Of a DNA stretch of 63,242 nt, positions 49,089 through 56,837 are shown one piece after another. Origin of the DNA: Treponema sp. (GTDB taxonomy: Bacteria; Spirochaetota; Spirochaetia; Treponematales; Treponemataceae); contig JAFXWC010000025.1 of NCBI GenBank assembly GCA_017534445.1, positions 1-63,242 on the forward strand, in the 5' to 3' direction. A model generated the notes under the pieces. The model did no database searches. It was not told where the DNA came from and worked only from the letters and a program-made list of their open reading frames with translations. The translations under genes and the position numbers were made by a program. Position 1 is the stretch's first letter. Each line of letters opens with the position of its first letter.

Positions 49089-49838
49089 TTACAGAACGCA
49101 GATTGGCTCAAAGGTGTCAGCCTTAAGAGATGCACCGCCAATCAAGCCACCGTCAATGTCGGGCTGGGCAAGAAGATCCTTTGCGTTAGAAGCCTTCATG
49201 CTTCCGCCGTACTGGATGATTGTCTCGTCTGCAACCTTCTGGTTGTAAAGCTTTGCAATGTAGTTGCGTACAAACTTGTGGATGGCCTGTGCGTCTTCTG
49301 GAGTTGCTGTCATACCTGTACCAATTGCCCATACTGGTTCGTATGCAATTGTTACGTTCTTCATCTGCTCTTCTGTTACGCCTGCAAGGTCAGCAGAAAG
49401 CTGGAATGCGCAAACCTGTTCAGCATTGCCTGCCTCGCGGTCGCTCAAAAGTTCACCAATGCAAAGAACAACTTCAAGACCTTCGTTTAGTGCGCGGCGA
49501 ACCTTCTTGTTAATAAGCTCATCGCTTTCACCAATTTCGTGGCGGCGCTCTGAGTGGCCAAGGATTACGCTCTTAACACCAAGGTCCTTGAGCATTTCTG
49601 TAGAAACTTCGCCTGTGTGTGCTCCGTTTGCAGTAGCAGCGCAGTCCTGTGCGCCAAGAAGGATGTTGCTTCCCTTCAAAGCCTGTCCTACAGCGTCAAG
49701 GTATACGAAGGGAACGCCAACCATGTATTTGTTTGTCTTACCCTTAAGTGATGCAACCAAGTCCTGGGCAAGCTTTACAGCTTCAGCCTTGCTGGTGTTC
49801 ATCTTCCAGTTACCTGCAATGTAATGTGTACGTGCCAT
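49089..49838 (-). CDS. tpiA: Triosephosphate isomerase
   Basis: 249 residues, the usual size. Starts YIAGNWKMNTSKAEA with the substrate-binding Asn and Lys; catalytic His in VILGHSERRHEIGE; catalytic Glu in TIAYEPVWAIGTG; phosphate loop IIQYGGSMKASN and GGLIGGASLKADTF. It interconverts dihydroxyacetone phosphate and glyceraldehyde 3-phosphate in glycolysis. Convergent with the Memo-like gene. In T. pallidum I recall secG, tpi and pgk as adjacent genes; here other genes have been inserted. Confidence 0.98.
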   Translation of the reverse strand: MARTHYIAGNWKMNTSKAEAVKLAQDLVASLKGKTNKYMVGVPFVYLDAVGQALKGSNILLGAQDCAATANGAHTGEVSTEMLKDLGVKSVILGHSERRHEIGESDELINKKVRRALNEGLEVVLCIGELLSDREAGNAEQVCAFQLSADLAGVTEEQMKNVTIAYEPVWAIGTGMTATPEDAQAIHKFVRNYIAKLYNQKVADETIIQYGGSMKASNAKDLLAQPDIDGGLIGGASLKADTFEPICVL

Positions 49839-49907
49839 TTGTCTAGCTCCTCGTAAATTCTATAAGTTACCGAATCTTACATCAAATCAATAGAAAATTC
49901 AATGCAC

Positions 49908-50948
49908 TTATTTTACAGAATTAAGAATCTTCTTAAAGTATTTCTTCTGAGCTTCGTAGGCAAAGTCAAAAGTCGTAAGGTTAACAACAGCATCGTCCAA
50001 AAGCTTTATGTAGCTAAAGTTAAAGACCTTAGAAGACTCGTCAAAAGTTTCTATGCTAAGGGCAAGTCCGTTGTCTTCATTGGAAACCTTAAGGGTTGAA
50101 AAATCCGCGTTTTCTGCAGAGCGCAAAAGAAGCGTGCGCAGCATTTCTTCCTTTGTAAGCTGGTTGGAAAGATCCACACCCTTTGCAGAAAGTGGCTTTA
50201 CGGAAAGCTGTGCGTCCAAGTCGGAGACAATACCCATAGTGGCAACCTTACCGCCGTTTGCGGAAGAAATCTTCCAGTTCTGGTCAAGGCTTGCGGAATG
50301 GGAGCCAAATTCAACAGTCTGCTCTGCCGCATCAGGAATTGAATATCCTGCCTTCTGCTTACCATGCTTAAAGACAGCAGGCTGCATCTTAAAGAAAGAC
50401 TTGTAATCCTTTGAAGAAAGAATTCCTGCCCTGTTAAGGCGGTAGTCTGCCCTAGGATACTTGTCGTTGGAAATGTAAAGGAAGCGGAACATTGGCAAAA
50501 GCTTATTGTAATGGAAAACCTGGGTGTAATCCGGCCACTCGTCGTTCAAAGAAGTATTGTAGCCAATCTTTGTGTCGTTCTGAGCATACATAATATGGAA
50601 ATTCAAAAAATCAACTACGTTCTGTGAAAAAAGCGGATTGTCACCCGGAACACCTTTTTCATTTACAATAGAAGGCAAGCCACCCTGCTCTTCCTTTAGA
50701 ACAAACACGTAGTTCATGCTCTTCTTTGACTTTAAGTCCACCGCCCTAGAAATAACCTGCGTTGTGTTGTCATCCATGTGAAAGACAAGGTAGCCGCGGT
50801 AGAAGGCGTTGCCTCCACGGTAATCCAGGTAATAGGCATACTCACCCTGCTGAATATAGTCAAAATTTCTTGCAAAAACAGAAAGTGAAGAAACAAGTGT
50901 AAAAGCAAGAACAGCTGCGAGGGAAAAAATCTTTTTAAAGGAATTCAT
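49908..50948 (-). CDS. Exported protein, unknown function
   Basis: 346 residues. MNSFKKIFSLAAVLAFTLVSSLSVFA is a classical signal peptide, cleaved after VFA. The mature part includes QQGEYAYYLDYRGGNAFYRGYLVFHMDDNTTQVISRAVDLKSKKSMNYVFVLKEEQGG and the C-terminal VFNFSYIKLLDDAVVNLTTFDFAYEAQKKYFKKIL. Mostly beta-type. No known family recognised. It lies between pgk and tpiA on the same strand, downstream of a hairpin tandem array, and its GC is near that of its neighbours. Confidence 0.75.
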   Translation of the reverse strand: MNSFKKIFSLAAVLAFTLVSSLSVFARNFDYIQQGEYAYYLDYRGGNAFYRGYLVFHMDDNTTQVISRAVDLKSKKSMNYVFVLKEEQGGLPSIVNEKGVPGDNPLFSQNVVDFLNFHIMYAQNDTKIGYNTSLNDEWPDYTQVFHYNKLLPMFRFLYISNDKYPRADYRLNRAGILSSKDYKSFFKMQPAVFKHGKQKAGYSIPDAAEQTVEFGSHSASLDQNWKISSANGGKVATMGIVSDLDAQLSVKPLSAKGVDLSNQLTKEEMLRTLLLRSAENADFSTLKVSNEDNGLALSIETFDESSKVFNFSYIKLLDDAVVNLTTFDFAYEAQKKYFKKILNSVK

Positions 50949-51020
50949 GATGACTTCTCCATAAAATGAACAAATATATTTTTAAATGTAAACAAGTTTT
51001 GGGTAAAAAAGTAACAGGCA

Positions 51021-51042
51021 AAGGGCTTCGCCCTTTGCTGCT
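51021..51042. repeat. Short perfect hairpin at the edge of the tandem array
   Basis: GCAAAGGGC-TTC-GCCCTTTGC with 9-bp arms. Confidence 0.6.
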
Positions 51043-51061
51043 AGTTTTTGCTTGCTCGCAA

Positions 51062-51425
51062 CGGGCTCGCATTTTCCCTTCGGGAAAAACGCAAAAACTA
51101 GGACTCTGCTACTGATGCACATTTATTAGAACATGCGCAAGTCTTACCGGGCTCGCATTTTTTCTTCGAAAAAAACGAAAAACTCGGGCTTTTCTACTGA
51201 CGCACGTTTTTTAGAACATGCATCGGGCTCTGCCGGCGCCGGGCTCGCATTTTTTCTGCGAAAAAAAACGCAAAAACTCGGGCTTTTATACTGACGCACA
51301 TTTTTTAGAACATGCATCGGGCTCTGCCGGCGCCGGGCTCGCATTTTTTCTGCGAAAAAAACACAAAAACTCGGGCTTTTCTACTGACGCACGTTTTTTA
51401 GGACATGCGCCAAGCATTGCCGGGC
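51062..51425. repeat. Tandem array of four 86-94 base units between pgk and an exported-protein gene
   Basis: Units start with CGGGCTCGCATTTT at 51062, 51148, 51240 and 51334. Each contains a run of T, then CTGCGAAAAAAA, forming a hairpin, ACTCGGGCTTTTCTACTGACGCAC, a T-run and AGAACATGC. The last two units are nearly identical; the first has diverged. With the hairpin at 51021 it fills most of the 537-base gap 50949-51485. It is not a CRISPR: units are contiguous, with no unique spacers. Confidence 0.85.
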
Positions 51426-51485
51426 TTAGCATGCTGCCAAAAGAACCCGGCAATATAACTGTCAGCAGAACTTACTTCTTAGAAG

Positions 51486-52757
51486 TTACTTCTGTGCAAG
51501 AATTGCAATGCCAGGAAGTGTCTTTCCTTCAAGGAATTCAAGAGAAGCACCGCCACCTGTAGAAACGTGTGTCATCTTGTCCGCAAGCTTGAACTTGTTA
51601 ACAGCAGCAACACTGTCACCGCCACCAACTACAGTCATTGCACCGCGGCCAGTAGCTTCAGCAACGAGCCTTGCAACAGCCTCTGTTCCCTTTGCAAAAG
51701 CGTCAAATTCAAATACGCCAACAGGACCGTTCCATACGATAGACTTTGCAGTAGAAAGAACCTTCTTGTATTCTTCAACAGTCTTAGGACCAACATCCAT
51801 TGCCATAAGGTTTTCTGGAATGTCAACACCGTCAACTGCCTCTGGCTTTGCATCAGGGCTAAATTCAGCAGCACCAACATGGTCTACAGGAAGAACAATC
51901 TTTACATTCTTTGCAGCAGCATCGTTAAGAAGCTTCTTTGCTGTGTCAATAAAGTCATCTTCAACAAGAGACTTACCAACCTTGTGGCCCTGAGCCTTAA
52001 GGAATGTGTATGCCATACCGCCACCAATAACAAGTGCGCTAGCATTCTTCATCAAAGACTCAAGAACTGCAATCTTAGAAGAAACCTTTGCACCACCAAT
52101 AATTGCAACCTGTGGCTTTGGAGGATTAGTTACCATTGGCTCAATATTCTGAACTTCTTTTTCCATAAGGAAGCCGCCAACCGGCTTTTCGCTCATGAAT
52201 TTTGCAATTGTAGCAGTAGAAGCCTGATCGCGGTGGGCTGTACCAAATGCATCGTTTACAAAAATGTCACCGTATGTTGCAAGTTCCTTTGCCATTGTCT
52301 CGCGCTCAGCTGTATCCTTGCTTGTCTCTTCTGCGTGGAAGCGTACGTTTTCAAGCATTGCAACTGCTCCCTCAGGAAGAGCGTCAATTGCAGCCTTCTG
52401 GCCAAGTGCATCAGGAAGGAATGTAACGCTCTTTCCAAGCTTAGATGCAAAGTATTCAACAACCGGCTTCATGCGGTTCTTACCGTTAATGAATTTTTCC
52501 TTATCTGCATCTGTAAAAGGCATGCCTGCTTTTTCTGCCTTTTCTGCTGCCTTCTTAACATCCTTTTTTGGGTCTCCCAAGTGGCTCATCAAAACAAGAG
52601 AGCGTGGGCTCTGATCAAGAATATACTTGATTGTAGGAAGAGCTGCCATGATGCGTGTGTCATCCTGAACAACGCCGTCCTTCATAGGAACATTGAAGTC
52701 TACGCGCATAACGATGCGCTTACCCTTAAGATCAACGTCTTTTACTGTCTTAATCAT
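51486..52757 (-). CDS. pgk: Phosphoglycerate kinase
   Basis: 423 residues, slightly long. N-terminus [36 protein letters not shown] with the substrate Arg/Asp/Asn set, [62 protein letters not shown] and the nucleotide-binding C-terminal [16 protein letters not shown] and [17 protein letters not shown]. It makes ATP from 1,3-bisphosphoglycerate. The start codon lies 5 bases after AGGAAT. Transcribed toward the tandem array. Confidence 0.98.
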   Translation of the reverse strand: MIKTVKDVDLKGKRIVMRVDFNVPMKDGVVQDDTRIMAALPTIKYILDQSPRSLVLMSHLGDPKKDVKKAAEKAEKAGMPFTDADKEKFINGKNRMKPVVEYFASKLGKSVTFLPDALGQKAAIDALPEGAVAMLENVRFHAEETSKDTAERETMAKELATYGDIFVNDAFGTAHRDQASTATIAKFMSEKPVGGFLMEKEVQNIEPMVTNPPKPQVAIIGGAKVSSKIAVLESLMKNASALVIGGGMAYTFLKAQGHKVGKSLVEDDFIDTAKKLLNDAAAKNVKIVLPVDHVGAAEFSPDAKPEAVDGVDIPENLMAMDVGPKTVEEYKKVLSTAKSIVWNGPVGVFEFDAFAKGTEAVARLVAEATGRGAMTVVGGGDSVAAVNKFKLADKMTHVSTGGGASLEFLEGKTLPGIAILAQK

Positions 52758-52837
52758 AAAAATATTCCTCCGTATGGATATTTACAATAATAGAATAAAT
52801 ATACCGTGTTTTGTAAAAACATTCAATATTTTCTTTT

Positions 52838-52988
52838 TTTGGACGAACCTTTTTCTGCTCTACCATATATCTTTTGGCTAATACGACCGGACATGCCATT
52901 TTTTACGGGCTTTCCGGGGTTCCGCGGGGCCCTTCCCGCTCCATTGCTAACGCAACCGCCTGCGGCGGCCCCTCCAATCCCGCGTAGG
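52838..52988 (-). repeat. Dispersed intergenic element, copy 11 (full)
   Basis: Minus strand: CCTACGCGGGATTGGAGGGG at 52988, a GCCGCCGCAGGCGG-type hairpin, GGAACCCCGGAAAGCCCGT ending 52905, AAAAAATGGC, and right edge GGTAGAGCAGAAAAAGGTTC, then GTCCA near 52838. Lies upstream of pgk within the 398-base gap 52758-53155. Confidence 0.8.
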
Positions 52989-52993
52989 ACTTG

Positions 52994-53079
52994 CCCCAAA
53001 AAAATCCATCCATGGATTTTTTTGGGGATTGCAGAATTGCAATGCAATTCTGCATGCTGCTAAGCCGCCATCCATGGCT
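52994..53079 (-). ncRNA. Three-hairpin module with ATGGAT loops (minus strand), module 4
   Basis: Plus-strand positions: long hairpin CCCCAAAAAAATCC-ATCCAT-GGATTTTTTTGGGG (52994-53027, 14 perfect pairs), middle hairpin GCAGAATTGC-AAT-GCAATTCTGC (53031-53053), short hairpin GCC-ATCCAT-GGC (53067-53078) extended by AAGCC. Read on the minus strand the order and loops (ATGGAT) are the same as in modules 1-3: short, middle, long. It would be in the leader side of pgk. Confidence 0.6.
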
Positions 53080-53103
53080 TTTTACTGGTTGGCAAGTAAG
53101 AAC

Positions 53104-53127
53104 AAAAAATCCCTCCTTGGATTTTTT
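53104..53127 (-). ncRNA. Single hairpin with AAGGAG loop (minus strand)
   Basis: AAAAAATCC-CTCCTT-GGATTTTTT; on the minus strand the loop is AAGGAG, as in the hairpin at 44944-44969 and module 3. Confidence 0.55.
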
Positions 53128-53145
53128 ACTGCAACATGCTATAAT
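53117..53145 (+). promoter_or_regulatory. Promoter of the 53156 gene, with -35 inside a repeat hairpin
   Basis: TTGGAT (53117-53122), 17 bases, TATAAT (53140-53145); the ATG follows 10 bases later, so the leader would be about 3-4 bases and no ribosome site is present. The -35 box is formed by the arm of the hairpin 53104-53127. Confidence 0.6.
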
Positions 53146-53155
53146 AGCCTAAGAC

Positions 53156-53674
53156 ATGACGCAAAGACAAAAATCTGTATCCTTTATAGCAAAGACAATA
53201 CTCTGCCTGCTCATCCTGCTTCCAACACAAAAATCCGCATCCGCCCAGGCAGAAGAAAGCCCCCTTCCAAAACACCTGGAAACACCAGTCGGCACATTTT
53301 CGCTCGAACCAATTGGCTGCTATATAGAAAGAGTAGAATGGAACTGCCAGGAGCTATCCATTACCATTACAGCTGACTCCCAAACCACGCAAGAAGAATT
53401 AGCAGAGCAAATCTTATACATTGAACAAATCCGCCGTAACTTTTCCCAAAAGACAAAAGCCATACGGAACTTCGCCGCCAAGGAATTCGACATGGAACCA
53501 ACGGAAGAAAACCTTTCTTCTTTTGAAATATTAGGCATAACAACATACCCAAAGGGGCGCTACGACTACGCTGCACACTACTGGGTCAAAGCCTGGCTCC
53601 TTCCCCATGACTTAATCGTATGGGAACGTTCAGACAGCCTCTTTGATTTGGACTTTGTGGGTATGGAACAGTAA
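53156..53674 (+). CDS. Small exported protein, unknown function
   Basis: 172 residues. MTQRQKSVSFIAKTILCLLILLPTQKSASA is a signal peptide with cleavage after ASA. The mature part (PVGTFSLEPIGCYIERVEWNCQELSITITADSQTTQEELAEQILYIEQIRRNFSQKTKAIRNFAAKEFDMEPTEENLSSFEILGITTYPKGRYDYAAHYWVKAWLLPHDLIVWERSD) has a beta-alpha-beta flavour like DUF2262-type domains, but I would not name it. It lies just upstream of tRNA-Pro. Confidence 0.7.
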   Translation: MTQRQKSVSFIAKTILCLLILLPTQKSASAQAEESPLPKHLETPVGTFSLEPIGCYIERVEWNCQELSITITADSQTTQEELAEQILYIEQIRRNFSQKTKAIRNFAAKEFDMEPTEENLSSFEILGITTYPKGRYDYAAHYWVKAWLLPHDLIVWERSDSLFDLDFVGMEQ

Positions 53675-53691
53675 AATTCAGCACAAACCCC

Positions 53692-53720
53692 TTGAATCAA
53701 AAAGCAAAATAGTGTACTAT
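53692..53720 (+). promoter_or_regulatory. Promoter for tRNA-Pro
   Basis: TTGAAT (53692-53697), 17-base spacer, TACTAT (53715-53720). The transcript would begin about 34 bases before the tRNA. Confidence 0.7.
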
Positions 53721-53760
53721 TATTTCCGTTGCAATCGCATCTTACTTTTGCAGCATTCAT

Positions 53761-53837
53761 CGGGCTATAGCGCAGCTGGTTAGCGTGCTTGTCTGGGGGG
53801 CAAGAGGTCTCGGATTCGAATTCCGATAGCCCGACCA
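53761..53837 (+). tRNA. tRNA-Pro (anticodon GGG), CCA encoded
   Basis: 77 bases. Acceptor CGGGCTA pairs with TAGCCCG, discriminator A and CCA follow. D-arm GCGC...GCGT, anticodon stem CTTGT/GCAAG with loop CTGGGGG giving GGG, T-arm TCGGA-TTCGAAT-TCCGA. All helices form. It reads CCC/CCU proline codons. Confidence 0.95.
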
Positions 53838-53839
53838 AT

Positions 53840-53878
53840 GGCAGTTCAGAACTTACGTTTTGGACTGCTTTTTTTTTG
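53840..53878 (+). terminator. Intrinsic terminator after tRNA-Pro
   Basis: GGCAGTTCAGAAC...TTTTGGACTGC then nine T. The stem GCAGTTC/GGACTGC and the T-run start three bases after the tRNA CCA. Confidence 0.85.
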
Positions 53879-53917
53879 CTTCCACGCCTGCCGAATGTCT
53901 GTATTGTTTCCTTCATC

Positions 53918-54988
53918 CTAAAGGCTTCTGCAATAGCGGAATCCAAAATAAAAATGGGGAATGTAGGGGTGGCTGTTGTTAAAGCGTCTTGTTACAAGGC
54001 AGTCGTATGCCGGGTCAAACCAAGAGCCTCCTCTAAGAACCCGGGAAAGGCCTGTTTTTCCGCCTGAGGGGTTGACCGCTTCCCCTAGCTCAATATTGTA
54101 GTCATACCAGTCGTAGAGCCATTCCCATACGCTACCGGACATGTCGTAAAGACCGATTGAATTGGGCAGTTTTGTTCCTACCTCGTGGGTCATGCCGTTT
54201 GAGTTTCCCCGGTACCATCCATAATTGTCCAAGTTATTGTCTGCAATCAGAGTGTTTTTTATGTCAAGTACATCAATCAAGCCGTCCGTGCCTGTTCCCG
54301 AAAAAGACTTGAACCATTCCTTGCTTTGGTAAGTGGCTCCCCGTGCGACAAATTCCCATTCAGTTTCTGTGGGCAGCCGGTATCCTTTTTTTGCCTGGTC
54401 CACAATAGGGATGATGCGGTCTTTTGAGTCTTCGAGGGTGTAAATGTTTTTGCATTCTGAATCTGAATAATAAACGCAGTCTGATTTTTTCATCGTGCAC
54501 TCTGTAAGCCGGTTGCAAAATACAATTCCTTCAAACCAGGTGACTGTTTCTACAGGACGGAGATTGGGATTTTCGTCTGGACAGTCGGAAAAATATTTTT
54601 CTCCAAGGTTTTCCTTCTTAAAAAGGGCTGGATTGTAGCCCATGATTTTTTCAAAGAGTTCCTGTGTAACAGGATACTGAGCCATGGCAAAGGGACTTAG
54701 CGTAATTTTTCTTTTGCCTGTAAAAAGTCCGCGGAAGGTTTTATCTTTTTGTTCTGGAACAATTGAATTCCAGTTTGTGTCGTCACTTGTACTTATGGTA
54801 ACTTTTTTTCGCGGTGGAATGACTACAACTTCGCTGGTCTTGGAAAATTCCTTTGCGTCAAGAATGACGTTGCCCCTTGCGGATGAACCTGGTGCGGCAG
54901 AAGCTCTAAAATTCATCATCATGGCAATAAATCCAGCGGCCAGAACAAAGATGGCTAAGGCTAAGATTCTTTTTCTGCACGCTTCCAT
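53918..54988 (-). CDS. Membrane-anchored SUMF1/formylglycine-enzyme-like protein
   Basis: 356 residues. ILALAIFVLAAGFIAMMMNFRASA near the start is an uncleaved or weak signal anchor. The SUMF1 fold follows: ITLSPFAMAQYPVTQELFEKIMGYNP, PVETVTWFEGIVFCNRLTE, YRLPTETEWEFVARGATY, YDMSGSVWEWLYDWYDY, LSRVLRGGSWFDPAYDCLVTRRFNN. As in the paralogue at 9636, only one of the two FGE active-site cysteines is kept (YDC), so it is probably not a sulfatase activator. GAGGG precedes the ATG. Monocistronic, convergent with the tRNA. Confidence 0.85.
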   Translation of the reverse strand: MEACRKRILALAIFVLAAGFIAMMMNFRASAAPGSSARGNVILDAKEFSKTSEVVVIPPRKKVTISTSDDTNWNSIVPEQKDKTFRGLFTGKRKITLSPFAMAQYPVTQELFEKIMGYNPALFKKENLGEKYFSDCPDENPNLRPVETVTWFEGIVFCNRLTECTMKKSDCVYYSDSECKNIYTLEDSKDRIIPIVDQAKKGYRLPTETEWEFVARGATYQSKEWFKSFSGTGTDGLIDVLDIKNTLIADNNLDNYGWYRGNSNGMTHEVGTKLPNSIGLYDMSGSVWEWLYDWYDYNIELGEAVNPSGGKTGLSRVLRGGSWFDPAYDCLVTRRFNNSHPYIPHFYFGFRYCRSL

Positions 54989-55106
54989 TAGTACCCTCTT
55001 TTTTATAAAAGTGCGTTAATATTGTGACCAACAGTCACGGCCTTTTTATAATATACAGCATAAAATCAAATAAAATATTTATAACAAAAAGTTATAATTT
55101 TTACTC

Positions 55107-55134
55107 TTGCGCAATTTCAAAGCTGTGCTATACT
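55107..55134 (+). promoter_or_regulatory. Promoter of the free-standing RNA gene
   Basis: TTGCGC (55107-55112), 16-base spacer, TATACT (55129-55134). The predicted start is 55140-55142, exactly where the closing helix begins. Confidence 0.7.
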
Positions 55135-55139
55135 GAATT

Positions 55140-55343
55140 CAGATGGTAAGGGAACAGGAAACAAGGAGCCTGAAGACCGCCATATCGACGGAGGCGATTA
55201 TGCAAATTCCGACAAAGATAGGGCGCCCCTTGAAAGGGACCCGCTGACCCAAGCCGCCTGCGGTTAAGCAGGAAGACATCTGAAGCGCTATGAATCAATT
55301 TGACCAGCGCAGATAAGCCCTCCAGACGGAGGGCCTTTTTTTT
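55140..55343 (+). ncRNA. Structured small RNA, family not recognised
   Basis: About 200 nt with own promoter and terminator. CAGATG (55140-55145) pairs with CATCTG (55277-55282) to close the structure. Inside are CAGG...CCTG (about 55155-55172), CGCC...GGCG (about 55177-55195), CCCTT-GA-AAGGG (about 55227-55238) and CCGC-CT-GCGG (about 55253-55263); outside is GCGCT...AGCGC (about 55285-55310), then the terminator. No protein gene follows on this strand. I compared it from memory with RNase P RNA, SRP RNA, tmRNA and the common riboswitches and found none of their diagnostic sequences; 6S RNA is the nearest in size and closing helix but not proven. A 34-codon frame (55143-55247) exists but has no support. 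Confidence 0.6.
55317..55343 (+). terminator. Intrinsic terminator of the small RNA
   Basis: GCCCTCC-AGAC-GGAGGGC then C and eight T; 7 perfect pairs. Confidence 0.9.
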
Positions 55344-55416
55344 ACCCAAAACCTGCATTAATTCAGTATTAAAATTATCATATCCAGACTTTTAGTCAAT
55401 ATACCAAAGCAGTTCC

Positions 55417-56052
55417 TTATTTTCTTATACTCTTAGGTGCAGTGGGGTCAAAAGGCTTTCCGGGCCTGCTCACAGCAGATTGGTCAATATGCGCAAAAAG
55501 CTTAGACATATCTGTTCTAATTCCGCTGTGACCGGTACAGACAACCTTTACGCCAGACCCTGCAATCCTATCCCGCAGCCTTATAAGGGATTTTTTATTC
55601 AATGCAGGATTCTGTGTAAAAAATTCAAAGAGACTGTAGCCACCGCTTTCGTTTACAGCAAGGCAATCCCCGCTGAACAAAATCTTATCATCAATTATAT
55701 AGCAGACGTGCCCAACCGTGTGCCCCATCACTTCAAAAACTTCAACCTTTATTCCGTCAATATTAAAAACTTCCCCGTCACTCACAGTTTTATAACCATC
55801 GCGAAGCCTTGCTGGGTTCATAAGCGGAATCCCCATTTTTTCAAACTCTTTTTCGATTCCCTTAAAAACAAGGTGTCCCGCATCAATCGCAATGGTAACA
55901 CCGTTTTTTGTATAGAACCAAAGGTTAACATCATCCTCTTTAATACAGCTGATTCCATTCTGATAAACTCCTGTCTTTGACGGATGCAGCATCCTCTTTC
56001 CATACATCACAAAGCGCTTTAATTTGCAGTCAAAAAAATACATGAACTTCAT
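55417..56052 (-). pseudogene. MBL-fold hydrolase lacking its HxHxDH metal site (probably degraded)
   Basis: 211 residues in an intact frame. It begins MKFMYFFDCKLKRFVMYGKRMLHPSKTGVYQNGISCIKEDDVNLWFYTKNGVTIAIDAGHLVFKGIEKEFEKMGI and ends with GIKVEVFEVMGHTVGHVCYIIDDKILFSGDCLAVNESGGYSLFEFF and CTGHSG, all from the metallo-beta-lactamase fold. But between KMGI and PLMNPARLRDGYKT, where the family has a THxHxDH segment and about 50 more residues, nothing is present. This looks like an in-frame deletion of the metal-binding centre; the two later ligands remain. It is the last gene of a five-gene run, 8 bases after the transglutaminase-like gene. Whether the shortened protein is made is unknown. Confidence 0.7.
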
Positions 56053-56060
56053 ATTCTACC

Positions 56061-56768
56061 TCACTTATGATTTCTGATTTTCTTTACATTCCTGTTCATC
56101 AAATGCCTGCCAAAATGCCTGTAGGCAAACTTTTTAACAAGGCTCAGCTCCTGACCATGTTCCTTCAAAAGTTCATCAGGGCTATCATATACGCCAAAAT
56201 CCTGATTTATCCCTTCACTCTGGATATAGGTATTATTTCTGTCAAAATCAATAACGGGATTTTTTAAATCTTTAACCGCGCAGCCAAAACCGCAGAAGCT
56301 TCCTCTACATGTGCTGTTTATACTCTGAAGCTGCTTAAGATATTTTTTGTCAAGAATGAAGGCTTCAAGCTCATACCACTTATCTTCAAAAAAAACTTCT
56401 ACCCAGCTGTGAAAAACATTCTTTGGTGCATTCTTATAAACAAAGCCTGTCATGGCACCCTTCTGAATTTTTTTATCAATAGTAAAGCCGTGAACACGAC
56501 AGGGAATACCACAGGCACGGAGCAGGGCCATAAAAAGAGTTCCCTTTGTATTGCACTGTCCGTAGCCGTCTTTTAGAACTTTAGAAGCAGGAATATCATC
56601 ATCAACATTGTAGCCAAAAAGGATTTCATCGCGGACAAAATTGTAAATTGCTTTTATCTGTTCAAATTGAGCAAGAGATTTCCAGCCTCTTTTTTCAATA
56701 AGCATTTGAATTGAAGCATTCTCAAAATCGAGCATTCGTGTAGGCAATAAATAATTTTCACTGTTCAT
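56061..56768 (-). CDS. Transglutaminase-like cysteine protease-fold protein
   Basis: 235 residues, no signal peptide. Residues 35-150 are the transglutaminase core: IYNFVRDEILFGYNVDDDIPASKVLKDGYGQCNTKGTLFMALLRACGIPCRVHGFTID with the catalytic Cys in GQCNTK, and NVFHSWVEVFFEDKWYELEAFILD with the His in FHSW and an acid in ELEAF. Such proteins are thiol proteases or amide-cleaving enzymes with unknown substrates in bacteria. It lies between the AraC and MBL genes in one minus-strand run and is probably co-transcribed. Confidence 0.87.
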   Translation of the reverse strand: MNSENYLLPTRMLDFENASIQMLIEKRGWKSLAQFEQIKAIYNFVRDEILFGYNVDDDIPASKVLKDGYGQCNTKGTLFMALLRACGIPCRVHGFTIDKKIQKGAMTGFVYKNAPKNVFHSWVEVFFEDKWYELEAFILDKKYLKQLQSINSTCRGSFCGFGCAVKDLKNPVIDFDRNNTYIQSEGINQDFGVYDSPDELLKEHGQELSLVKKFAYRHFGRHLMNRNVKKIRNHK

Positions 56769-56837
56769 ATCAGGCCTCTTTAGTCAGCATGATATAACAG
56801 ACGGCTCAAGAGCACTTCTAAAAATCTGCTTTTTTGA

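Noticed and set aside
51144..51344. 66-codon minus-strand open frame with a repeating amino-acid pattern
   Set aside because: It only reflects the tandem DNA repeat; no ribosome site and no independent protein features.
51062..51425. Possible CRISPR array
   Set aside because: The units are contiguous and almost identical over their whole length; there are no short repeats with unique spacers and no cas genes in the window.
51567..52790. 407-codon plus-strand frame opposite pgk
   Set aside because: Antisense to a fully conserved pgk; very rich in Cys and Asn, as expected of a reverse-strand shadow.
55143..55247. 34-codon open frame at the start of the small RNA gene
   Set aside because: Its ATG is 2-3 bases after the predicted RNA start, inside the closing helix, with no ribosome site; the paired structure explains the sequence better.
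55140..55343. Cobalamin or other metabolite riboswitch
   Set aside because: It ends in a terminator with no downstream gene on that strand, and I could not find the diagnostic conserved boxes of the known classes; kept as an unassigned RNA.
55128..55358. 76-codon minus-strand frame opposite the small RNA
   Set aside because: Runs through promoter, RNA and terminator of the plus-strand gene; no known domain or start signal.
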